Part shown: positions 15,229 through 21,469 of the stretch, in pieces
How positions within the stretch are numbered: position 1 is the stretch's first letter
Layout of the letters: each line of letters starts with the position of its first letter
DNA from: an uncultured Acetatifactor sp.
GTDB lineage: Bacteria; Bacillota; Clostridia; Lachnospirales; Lachnospiraceae
NCBI GenBank assembly: GCA_934402375.1
Contig: CAKRUB010000041.1
Location: forward strand, 1-21,469
Length of the DNA: 21,469 nucleotides
Direction of reading: 5' to 3'
Position numbers and translations under genes: made by a program
The notes under the pieces: generated by a model
What the model was told of the DNA's origin: nothing
Database searches by the model: none
Seen by the model: only the letters and a program-made list of their open reading frames with translations

Positions 15229-16450
15229 TGTTCTTTGTAATGTCTGCCTATTGCTTGTGATAAGAAGGTTTGCATCGGACTTTCTTGAAACGGTCAATGA
15301 AAACCGAATTTTAGAAAAAGTTTTTTCGTTGCTGTGGTTTCTGGGAACCTTGCTTGCAAACGAGTTTTTTCATATTACTGTGGTAAATCTGGCGGTGAAT
15401 CTCCTGCTTATTTTTCTCATTACCAGTACCTACGCGGGAAAGCTTTGGAAAAAAATTTTAGTCTCTGTTTTTATCTCAGTGCTCAGCGCCGCCTGTGACA
15501 TGCTGTCGTATGTAATTATGATGCCCATACTTGGAAAAGAGAACTATTTCTATAGCTTTGTATTAACAGTAATTTTTATGCTGCTGATTGAACGCATTTT
15601 TGGAATGATTCTGAGGCGCGGCTATGCATGGCAAATGCTTAGCAAGGAGATGATACTTCTGTCTTTATTCCCCGTGTTTGCCGCGGTGATTCTATACTGC
15701 GTGACATCGATGCCCGGCGGTATCTATCAGCTGGTTGCGAGTATTGCAATAGTGGCAATAACCATTCTTTCTATGGTTTTGCTTAATGGCCTTTCATACA
15801 ACTTTGAAGAAAAGTGGAAGCGGGAAAATCTGCAGAAAGAAGTGGAAGCCTATCGGCGGGAACTTGAAACGATGCAGTTATCTGACAGAAACCTGCAAAA
15901 TTTCCGCCATGATTTAAGGCATCATCTGATTGAACTGGAGGGTATGGCAAGGCAGGGGGAAAATGAAAACATAGGCGTATACATTCAGGAAATGAGAACA
16001 AGATTTGCAGATGGTAAACGAGCTGTCTGCACTGGAGAACATGAAATAGACGGTCTGGTGAATTACCTGATAGAGGATGCAAAGAACAGGCAGGTTAACG
16101 TTGCAACTGATGTGAAATTACCGGAAGATTTAAAACTTTCACAATACAGACTGAATATAATAGTGGGCAATCTGCTTGAAAATGCCATTGAGGCTGCCGC
16201 AAAATCACCAGAAAGAAAGGTATTTTTTTCTATGCGTTATTCCGGGGGAATATTGTACCTTCAAATAAAAAATACCTTTGAAGGAACGATATGTGTCAAA
16301 AACGGGGCAGTTGTGGGAAAAAGCAAAATGCAGGGACATGGTATAGGCCTGAGAAGCGTGCGCGATCTGGTTAATGAACAGAAGGGGAAAATGGAAATTT
16401 CGGTGAATGGTAATTTGTTTATAGCAGAGATAATGATTGCACCGTTATAG
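15209..16450 (+). CDS. GHKL sensor histidine kinase (AgrC-like)
   Basis: Membrane receptor kinase of 413 residues. The N-terminal ~200 residues form about six hydrophobic segments with no large external domain, as in AgrC-type peptide receptors. A coiled stretch (about 205-230) leads to the phosphorylation motif FRHDLRHH with H234. The ATPase domain has the N box GNLLENAIEAA (N321, N325) and the G box GHGIGLRSV. It is expected to sense the cyclic peptide made from agrD and phosphorylate the regulator at D59. The ATG at 15209 lies inside the regulator gene, and GCGGGGGA upstream serves as ribosome binding site. Confidence 0.93.
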   Translation: MDYYLINVLCNVCLLLVIRRFASDFLETVNENRILEKVFSLLWFLGTLLANEFFHITVVNLAVNLLLIFLITSTYAGKLWKKILVSVFISVLSAACDMLSYVIMMPILGKENYFYSFVLTVIFMLLIERIFGMILRRGYAWQMLSKEMILLSLFPVFAAVILYCVTSMPGGIYQLVASIAIVAITILSMVLLNGLSYNFEEKWKRENLQKEVEAYRRELETMQLSDRNLQNFRHDLRHHLIELEGMARQGENENIGVYIQEMRTRFADGKRAVCTGEHEIDGLVNYLIEDAKNRQVNVATDVKLPEDLKLSQYRLNIIVGNLLENAIEAAAKSPERKVFFSMRYSGGILYLQIKNTFEGTICVKNGAVVGKSKMQGHGIGLRSVRDLVNEQKGKMEISVNGNLFIAEIMIAPL

Positions 16451-16478
16451 ATCATATCATTTGCTCGGTTGTTTTTAT

Positions 16479-16511
16479 GTCAATTATTACCATTTTCCCG
16501 TCAATTATTAC
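16479..16511 (+). promoter_or_regulatory. Direct repeat: predicted LytTR regulator binding site
   Basis: GTCAATTATTAC occurs exactly twice (16479-16490, 16500-16511), start to start 21 bp, two helical turns. LytTR regulators such as AgrA bind two 9-bp direct repeats at this spacing, and the TCAATTA core resembles the AgrA half-site ACAGTTAAG. It lies about 30 bp upstream of a candidate -10 of agrD. Confidence 0.75.
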
Positions 16512-16538
16512 ATCTGACGGCACAAAAGATAAATAACT

Positions 16539-16546
16539 GGTATGCT
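16539..16546 (+). promoter_or_regulatory. Extended -10 of the agrD promoter
   Basis: TGG-TATGCT is an extended -10 with no good -35 (CGGCAC at the expected place), as expected for an activator-dependent promoter. The direct repeat ends 29 bp upstream, and the AgrD start codon is 34 nt downstream. Confidence 0.55.
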
Positions 16547-16579
16547 TTGCTCAACTACTTGCGGGAGGAGGTGAAGCAT

Positions 16580-16723
16580 ATGACCCAAATGCGGAATAAG
16601 GTTTCTGCGGTGATAATTAAGGTGGGAAAGGCCATGGCAAAAGTAAGCACTAATACAGCTTGTCCTTGGATCAATTATCAGCCGAGAGAACCAAAGGCAC
16701 TTGAGAAGGTCAGAAGCAAATGA
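16580..16723 (+). CDS. agrD: Cyclic lactone autoinducer precursor (AgrD-like)
   Basis: A 47-residue pre-peptide. An amphipathic basic leader (RNKVSAVIIKVGKAMAKVS) is followed by the core TNTACPWINY and an acidic/proline tail QPREPKALEK. This matches the clostridial pattern, e.g. C. perfringens AgrD with TSACLWFTYQPEEPK. By that alignment the mature signal would be a five-residue thiolactone ring from C28 (CPWIN), with tail length unknown. The ATG at 16580 has the very strong GGAGGAGGTG seven bases upstream. It is 129 nt after the kinase gene and has its own predicted regulated promoter. AgrB (19660) should release and cyclise it. Confidence 0.95.
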   Translation: MTQMRNKVSAVIIKVGKAMAKVSTNTACPWINYQPREPKALEKVRSK

Positions 16724-16761
16724 TTTTTAAGAAACGTATCTTAAATTAGGAAGGAGATAAA

Positions 16762-17091
16762 ATGAAAAAGATAATTATTACATTTGCATTAGCACTTTGT
16801 GTGCTTGCTACGAGCAACATTAAAAGTGAGGCATGTACAAAAACGGCAGAATGTTATGTTACAGCAGAAACGGCTATCTGTGGAACTCTTTACGGAAGCT
16901 ATATATATTCTCACAGTGTAACTGAAGGAAATGGATATTCCTATAACTGCACTGTTTACAATGAGAGTTCATATCATAGCGTCACATGTTCAGGGTGTGG
17001 TGCTTATTTACGAAATGAATTCCGAACTTGTAATATCATACATTCCCACTCAAGATGTCTGTTAAGCCAGCGAGGACTTTGTCAGCAGTAA
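16762..17091 (+). CDS. Small secreted Cys-rich protein of unknown function
   Basis: A 109-residue protein with a signal peptide (MKKIIITFALALCVLATSNIKSEA), likely cut near A24. The mature part has nine cysteines (25, 31, 40, 63, 76, 79, 90, 99, 107), including a CSGCG knuckle, plus histidines 51, 72, 94 and 96. It could be disulfide-rich or bind zinc. I do not recognise the family. It follows agrD by 38 nt with AAGGAGAT upstream of the ATG and is closed by a strong terminator, so it is likely the main co-expressed product of the quorum-controlled transcript. A role as bacteriocin, adhesin or modulator is speculation. Confidence 0.85.
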   Translation: MKKIIITFALALCVLATSNIKSEACTKTAECYVTAETAICGTLYGSYIYSHSVTEGNGYSYNCTVYNESSYHSVTCSGCGAYLRNEFRTCNIIHSHSRCLLSQRGLCQQ

Positions 17092-17113
17092 GCAGAACAA
17101 ATACTGTAATAAC

Positions 17114-17152
17114 GCCGGTGTTGCAATATTAAAATGCAATACCGGCATTTTT
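17114..17152 (+). terminator. Rho-independent terminator inside the agr locus
   Basis: A 12-bp stem, GCCGGTGTTGCA (17114-17125) with TGCAATACCGGC (17135-17146) and one G-U pair, is followed by AT5. The next gene starts 15 nt later, so this would cut most transcripts between the Cys-rich protein and the lipoprotein/agrB genes. Confidence 0.88.
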
Positions 17153-17166
17153 GGGGAGGAAGATAG

Positions 17167-19521
17167 TTGAAAAGAATATTTGCATTCATATTGATATTTT
17201 TGATGTTGGGGTTTGCTGCCTGCAGTTTAGGGGAGACGGTTCTGGATAATAGCTCAGCACCAGATAAAAGTGAGAAAAGCACAATAGATGTTCTGGCAAT
17301 AGAGTGGAAAGCACCTAAAAAAGCTGAGCCTGCTGAAAAGTGGGAGGTGCTGTCGTATACGCCTATATCGACGAAGACTGATGGCAATGCCTATCTTATT
17401 GATAAAAGTGTTCTTTTGGATGAGGGTATGTGTTATGCGTTGCTTTATTACATGTCAGTAGTTGATGAGAAAACATATTATTTTTATGAAATTAAATGCG
17501 TAAATCTTATGTCCGAAGACAACAAGGTTATAAGGATTGATATGCGAAATGAGAATATGAGAGATTCGAGGATAGATGAAATTATAGACTCCCTTAATCA
17601 TAAAATAGAGAACGGTTTTTCTCAAATCACGACATGGGATATTACTGACGATGGATTTTCACTCTTTTTTGCTGAATGGGATGAGGAATGGTATTTGGAT
17701 GGATTCTATAGGATAGAGTTTAACCTGAATGGCACAATAAATAGCTTGATTGACCTGACAGATGTGGGATTAAAAATAGCCGGGAATGAAGCAAATGCCT
17801 TTAATCTGCCTGATGCGGTATGTGGGGAGGATAATTCGGTTTATCTGATTGACCAGCAGAATAAGAACATATGGCGGCACGACAATGAAAGCTGCGAATT
17901 GGTCTTAATAGCAAACTCCGAAGGCGATTTTATAAATTTTGCCGGTAAGTCAGGAAACGAAACCCCTGTATTTTCAGTTAATACTGTGGGTGAAGAGACA
18001 GTCTTTTTTACAATAGAAGAAGGTAAAGAAAAAGAAATTTTCAAGGCTAGTCTGGGATATTATCAGTGTATCATAGACCATTATGGGAATGTGCTCAGCC
18101 TTTCAAACAGTACGCTTTCATCGTGGAATGTTCAGAGCGGTATGGCATTTGATTTATATTCTTTTGAGGGTCTATCCGGTTACTCGTGTATGGATGTTGC
18201 TACGGATGCGGATGGACGGATATTAATATGCTATTCCGGTGATGATAGCATTTTTGTATACACGCTTTCTAAAAATGTTAATTTAGACCAGGTACAGCTG
18301 AATCTGCTGATGAACTACGAAGATTCATATGTAAAAAAGTGTGTGGCAGATTTTAATCGTACGCATACAGAAATTAAGATTGCAACTGAAATAATGCAGA
18401 GCAATGATGATTATGAATGGGCAAAATTATTAGAAAAAATCAAATCCGGTCTGGGTCCTGATATGTTGCTTTTAAATCGAAGCCGGCTGGAAGATTTACA
18501 GTCTGCGGGAGTGGTCAGCGACTTGGACGATTTAATGCAACTGGATTCATGTCAAAATATATTTAATGGGGCGCTCAATTTCGGAATAATCAATGGAACT
18601 CTTTATGCAGTTCCTTATGAGGCATATATGGGTACGCTATTTGTCGATTCTAAGAATTGGAGCGATTCGGACTGGACTCTTGATGAAACTATAAGGGCGT
18701 TTAAAAAGTGGGCGGATTCCGACTCGGAGAGGTTGAAATATGAGAGCCTTAATATGGATGCAGATGCAATGCAGCTTGTTTATGACTTGCTTTTGCAGGG
18801 AATTGAGTATTCTGATTTTGTAAGTACCGAAGATGGAAAATGCAATTTTGAATGCGAAGAATTTTACGAGTTTATTAGATTCTGTAAAATGTATGGTAAC
18901 GCAAATACCGATCCTAATGCCTATTATTCTTTTGGACAGAGAATTGATGAGGTTAAATCAGGGAATTCTTTTACGTTTTCCTTTTCAGGTGGACTTGCTG
19001 AATACTCCAAAGCAAGAAGCATGCTCGGAGAGGATTATATTTCCGTCGGATATCCCTTTGCTGCGGGGGCAAAAACGTTTATTTATTGCTTCAGGGGGTG
19101 TGCAGTTAATGATCTATCAGAAAACAAGGAAGCAGCAGCTGAATTTCTTAACATGCTTATAGATAAAGAAAATCAGATTAGGTATACAACGTACTGGGTG
19201 AGAAAAGATGTCATCGCGGAACAGGTAAAGGATGCGGCTGAACTGGCGGACTTATATTTAGATGGAGACACCGATGCACAGCCTGTATTTATGATTGATG
19301 CTAATACATATATGCCACTTGTCGGCAGAGATGACGGTAGCTCTTATGCGGATGAATATATGGAACTTATGGAATGCGGAGCAATGCTGTCGGCAGAATG
19401 CGAGATTAGAGACATTATTCTTGAAGAAGTTCAGGCGTATTTTGATGGGGATAAAACTGAGTACGATGTGGCCGGTGTTATACAAAGCAGAGTCAGCCTT
19501 TATCTGGCAGAAAAGGATTGA
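17167..19521 (+). CDS. Large lipoprotein: propeller-like N-half and ABC-type solute-binding C-half
   Basis: A 784-residue exported protein. The N-terminus MKRIFAFILIFLMLGFAAC is a lipoprotein signal with lipobox FAAC, so C19 would be lipid-anchored outside the cell. Residues about 30-365 show repeated beta-strand stretches typical of a beta-propeller (FYRIEFNLNGTINSLIDLT, NSVYLIDQQNKNIWRHDN, DVATDADGRILICYSGDD). From about 370 there is an SBP_bac_1-type extracellular solute-binding domain (LLMNYEDSYVKKCVADFNRTH, GPDMLLLNRSRLEDLQSAGVVSDLDDL, GTLYAVPYEAYMGTLFVD). No permease or ATPase is adjacent, so transport is doubtful, and sensing or binding is more likely. The start is TTG 17167 after GGGGAGGA. 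The gene is visibly A/T-richer than the flanking importer and ribU region. Confidence 0.86.
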   Translation: MKRIFAFILIFLMLGFAACSLGETVLDNSSAPDKSEKSTIDVLAIEWKAPKKAEPAEKWEVLSYTPISTKTDGNAYLIDKSVLLDEGMCYALLYYMSVVDEKTYYFYEIKCVNLMSEDNKVIRIDMRNENMRDSRIDEIIDSLNHKIENGFSQITTWDITDDGFSLFFAEWDEEWYLDGFYRIEFNLNGTINSLIDLTDVGLKIAGNEANAFNLPDAVCGEDNSVYLIDQQNKNIWRHDNESCELVLIANSEGDFINFAGKSGNETPVFSVNTVGEETVFFTIEEGKEKEIFKASLGYYQCIIDHYGNVLSLSNSTLSSWNVQSGMAFDLYSFEGLSGYSCMDVATDADGRILICYSGDDSIFVYTLSKNVNLDQVQLNLLMNYEDSYVKKCVADFNRTHTEIKIATEIMQSNDDYEWAKLLEKIKSGLGPDMLLLNRSRLEDLQSAGVVSDLDDLMQLDSCQNIFNGALNFGIINGTLYAVPYEAYMGTLFVDSKNWSDSDWTLDETIRAFKKWADSDSERLKYESLNMDADAMQLVYDLLLQGIEYSDFVSTEDGKCNFECEEFYEFIRFCKMYGNANTDPNAYYSFGQRIDEVKSGNSFTFSFSGGLAEYSKARSMLGEDYISVGYPFAAGAKTFIYCFRGCAVNDLSENKEAAAEFLNMLIDKENQIRYTTYWVRKDVIAEQVKDAAELADLYLDGDTDAQPVFMIDANTYMPLVGRDDGSSYADEYMELMECGAMLSAECEIRDIILEEVQAYFDGDKTEYDVAGVIQSRVSLYLAEKD

Positions 19522-19559
19522 TAGATTCTGTTACCAGATCTGCTCATATTATTGACTGG

Positions 19560-19655
19560 GCGAAGATTGGAAAATAGATTTTTTCAATCACGATATTTGT
19601 GTCTGCGCACACTTGACACAAACTCGACATGCAGAACGTGCGCAGAAATGGGGAT
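19560..19655 (+). repeat. Structured dispersed repeat, copy B
   Basis: Second copy of the 3214-3311 element. It keeps the A/T-rich stem (19565-19589, with a G-T change that still pairs), the TTTGTGTC/GACACAAA hairpin, and the long-range pair TCTGCGCAC (19602-19610) with GTGCGCAGA (19638-19646). Against copy A the eighth base of the left arm is A instead of G and its partner is T instead of C, so pairing is preserved by a double change. It ends in GGGG a few bases before the agrB start. Confidence 0.85.
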
Positions 19656-19659
19656 AAAA

Positions 19660-20253
19660 ATGATAAAGAACATAATCATGGAATCGGATATCACCGACGA
19701 GGACAAAGAAATAGCATTATATGGTATGAAACGCCTGACAATGCTGGTCACTTCGATTGGTGTAGCACTGCTAATTGGGATTGCTGTTGGCGAATTGAAA
19801 GGCGTGATACTCTTTCTCGCAATGTTTATGCCACTGAGAGTCTTCGCAGGTGGACTGCACATGCCAAGGCTGTGGCTCTGCGGTATTGCATCTTCATTGC
19901 TTATTATTTCAGTTGCGCTATTGATTAAATATATTGAACCGGAAAAGATGATTGCCTCGGAATTGTTGATATTATGCATAATTTCGGCAATAATAATTAT
20001 TATACTGGCACCGGTTGATACGGAAAATAAGCGATTGTTTTTTCATGAAAAGAGAAAGTTCAAAATTATTTCGGCGGTGCTTGTATTGGCAGAAATTGCA
20101 GTTATCTTTCTTCCCAGCGTGTCGCCGAGAGTAAGCATGATAGCTGGAATTTCACTAATGGCGGAGAATAGTTATCTTATTATTCAAGCGCTTATAAATA
20201 CAGCCTTTGAAAAATATAAAACTAATGGAAAATGCCTTTCTGACGGCGGATGA
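19660..20253 (+). CDS. agrB: AgrB-like peptidase for cyclic autoinducer processing
   Basis: Integral membrane cysteine endopeptidase, 197 residues, with several hydrophobic segments. It would cut the C-terminal tail off AgrD and form the thiolactone ring. The catalytic pair H67 and C74 sits in FAGGLHMPRLWLC and has the H-x6-C spacing of AgrB. The N-terminus ITDEDKEIALYGMKRL is family-typical. The open frame extends upstream to 19552 through the dispersed repeat, but ATG 19660, preceded by GGGGA, fits the family best. Unusually it is separated from agrD by two genes and about 2.9 kb. Translation control by the repeat is possible. Confidence 0.94.
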   Translation: MIKNIIMESDITDEDKEIALYGMKRLTMLVTSIGVALLIGIAVGELKGVILFLAMFMPLRVFAGGLHMPRLWLCGIASSLLIISVALLIKYIEPEKMIASELLILCIISAIIIIILAPVDTENKRLFFHEKRKFKIISAVLVLAEIAVIFLPSVSPRVSMIAGISLMAENSYLIIQALINTAFEKYKTNGKCLSDGG

Positions 20254-20287
20254 GGACGGAAAAAATGTATACTACGCACTTTGCCTT

Positions 20288-20317
20288 TTGCGACTTGCTT
20301 TGACGATACGCTACGAT
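20288..20317 (+). promoter_or_regulatory. Possible promoter of the RCC1-like lipoprotein gene
   Basis: TTGCGA (20288-20293) and TACGAT (20312-20317) are 18 bp apart in the 88-nt gap after agrB. The match is only fair, and read-through from agrB is equally possible. Confidence 0.35.
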
Positions 20318-20341
20318 AAAAATGCAGAGGTGGGCAGGGGT

Positions 20342-21337
20342 ATGATTTTGTTGTTGGTTATCATAAGTGTTATTTTTACCGGCTGTTCGGCTATAGAGGA
20401 AGAACCTGGCGTAGAACAGAGGCAGGAGACGGAGCAGTATCCGGCAGCAGAACAGGAGACCACTGCCGTGGAACACGGTTGCCCGGCGGAAATTATGGTG
20501 GAACTGCCTGCAGAGTTGACAAACGTGGAACAGCTGGCATTTGTGGGCGAGGATCCATGCATATTGGCGGACGGGACAGCGTACCTGTACGCGGATGGAA
20601 AATGGACGGCATATGCAGAGGAAGAGCGGCTGGAAAGACTCTATACCGGTGATGATTTCTGTGCGTTGACGGAAGATGGGCATCTTGTGATTGATGCGGA
20701 AGCATTGGAAAATTATGAGGAATATCCGCTGGGGTCTGCGGGAAGATATGACAATGTAGCCCGGATGCTGGAGGAACTGCAGGACAGGGAGGTTACCATA
20801 GTAAACGGTAACATTTTCGGACAGAGTGCCATTTGCCTGCTCTCGGATGGAGACCTCCGGGTGTTTTATGCCGGAAAGAGCTTTCCGATCACGCCGCCTG
20901 CAGCTGTTGCCGAACTGTCCGGGAATTATCTGCTGACGGAGGCTGGTGGAGTGTATGAAATTCATTTTGACGAGGCGGTGGAAAAGGTGAACATTGTGTC
21001 GGTTCCGGGCGAGGGAATCACTGCTGTCTCGGTATGCGCTACGGCATCAAGGTGTGCGGGAATCCGTGAGGACGGAACGGTGGAGCTATGGTCGGATGTT
21101 GGTGGGGAGCTGGCCGGGGATTTCCGGAATGTCGAGATGGTCCGGATGGGGTTTCAGTATTGTGCAGCTCTGGATCAGGAGGGAAAGGTTCTGTTTTCTT
21201 CCTATGATAAGGGGCAGGAGACCTGTGTGCGCCAGCTGCTTGAAAAACAGGATAGAAGAGCAGTCATGATTGACTGCAATTATCGACGGATTGCTGTTTT
21301 ATACGAAGATCGCCAAATGGTGCCCTTTGACTTCTGA
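20342..21337 (+). CDS. Lipoprotein with RCC1/BLIP-II-like repeats
   Basis: Predicted exported lipoprotein of 331 residues. MILLLVIISVIFTGC is a short signal with lipobox FTGC. An acidic Glu/Thr-rich linker follows, then imperfect repeats of the RCC1/BLIP-II style (DDFCALTEDGHLVID, SRCAGIREDGTVELWSD, QYCAALDQEGKVLFSS) that should build a beta-propeller. The start is uncertain: ATG 20342 has GAGGTG eight bases upstream but no positive charge ahead of the hydrophobic stretch, GTG 20330 would add an arginine, and the frame stays open to 20207 inside agrB. G/C content rises again relative to the preceding gene. Function unknown; RCC1-like modules bind proteins. Confidence 0.75.
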   Translation: MILLLVIISVIFTGCSAIEEEPGVEQRQETEQYPAAEQETTAVEHGCPAEIMVELPAELTNVEQLAFVGEDPCILADGTAYLYADGKWTAYAEEERLERLYTGDDFCALTEDGHLVIDAEALENYEEYPLGSAGRYDNVARMLEELQDREVTIVNGNIFGQSAICLLSDGDLRVFYAGKSFPITPPAAVAELSGNYLLTEAGGVYEIHFDEAVEKVNIVSVPGEGITAVSVCATASRCAGIREDGTVELWSDVGGELAGDFRNVEMVRMGFQYCAALDQEGKVLFSSYDKGQETCVRQLLEKQDRRAVMIDCNYRRIAVLYEDRQMVPFDF

Positions 21338-21435
21338 GCCTCCGAAATAAAGTGTTGAAATTTCAAAATGAAAGTGCTAGCGTACCGACACGTTGATGTT
21401 TAGGCAAATATTTCTGGCTTTTATTGCTGTTTTTT

Positions 21436-21443
21436 GGTATAAT
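21436..21443 (+). promoter_or_regulatory. Extended -10 promoter at the right edge
   Basis: TGG-TATAAT is a consensus extended -10 element with a poor -35. It probably drives the gene starting at 21467. The stretch 21338-21435 otherwise holds only a 12-bp palindrome TTGAAATTTCAA (21355-21366) with no T tract. Confidence 0.6.
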
Positions 21444-21466
21444 AAAAGAAACGGCGGTGATTTCCT

Positions 21467-21469
21467 ATG
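21467..21469 (+). CDS. Start codon of a gene cut by the window edge
   Basis: The last three bases are ATG, preceded by GGCGGTGA as a plausible ribosome binding site and by the extended -10 at 21436-21443. Only the start codon is visible, so nothing can be said about the product. Confidence 0.4.

Noticed and set aside
16469..16579. N-terminal extension of AgrD to 16469.
   Set aside because: It would run through the predicted operator and promoter. The strong ribosome binding site and family length place the start at 16580.
1..21469. CRISPR arrays, tRNA or rRNA genes, transposases or phage genes.
   Set aside because: No regularly spaced repeats, tRNA-like cloverleaf ends, rRNA signature segments or transposase/integrase motifs were recognised on either strand.

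Overview
The window looks like a chromosomal segment of a spore-forming Firmicute of the class Clostridia, most likely Lachnospiraceae. This rests on strong AGGAGG-type ribosome binding sites, frequent TTG starts, RNase Y, a SpoIIM-family sporulation protein, an RFN riboswitch ahead of ribU, and an Agr-type cyclic-peptide quorum-sensing locus. The family assignment is an inference from gene content and cannot be fixed from sequence style alone.

Layout. 1-205: the end of an upstream transcription unit (terminator hairpin) and the rny promoter. 206-4533: housekeeping genes on the plus strand, namely RNase Y, an aspartate-type aminotransferase, an ADP-ribose-type NUDIX hydrolase and SpoIIM. 4536-5564 (minus): DAHP synthase of aromatic amino acid synthesis, preceded by a long folded leader. 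6014-6181: a 55-residue Cys-rich membrane peptide of the FeoB-associated type, without feoB nearby. 6442-7899: a secreted protein with three exact-length 42-residue repeats, controlled by a promoter with a perfect palindrome in it. 8008-8355 (minus): an XRE-type regulator, divergent from 8553-13323, a four-gene operon made of an SsuABC/TauABC-like ABC importer and a metallo-beta-lactamase / Cys-Met PLP enzyme fusion. 13373-14437: FMN riboswitch, terminator and ribU.

14482-20253 is the most interesting part: a complete but rearranged agr-like quorum-sensing locus. The order is response regulator (LytTR), sensor kinase (GHKL), AgrD-like pre-peptide, Cys-rich secreted protein, large propeller/solute-binding lipoprotein, AgrB-like peptidase. 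The peptidase gene is thus separated from its presumed peptide gene by about 2.9 kb. Directly upstream of agrD is an exact 12-bp direct repeat with 21-bp spacing, the geometry expected for a LytTR regulator. A further lipoprotein with RCC1/BLIP-II-like repeats follows agrB, and a new gene begins at the right edge.

A second notable signal is a roughly 95-bp element present twice, just upstream of the NUDIX gene and just upstream of agrB. It contains a hairpin and a second long-range pairing in which the two copies differ by a compensatory base-pair change, which points to a structured RNA (pseudoknot or switch) placed against start codons.

The likely working model is as follows. The AgrD-like peptide is processed by AgrB, sensed by the kinase, and the regulator then activates the agrD promoter. 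This would drive the two secreted products downstream, with a strong terminator between the Cys-rich protein and the lipoprotein/agrB genes tuning the output. The ABC operon probably imports a small organic, perhaps sulfur-containing, compound that the fusion enzyme degrades or uses.
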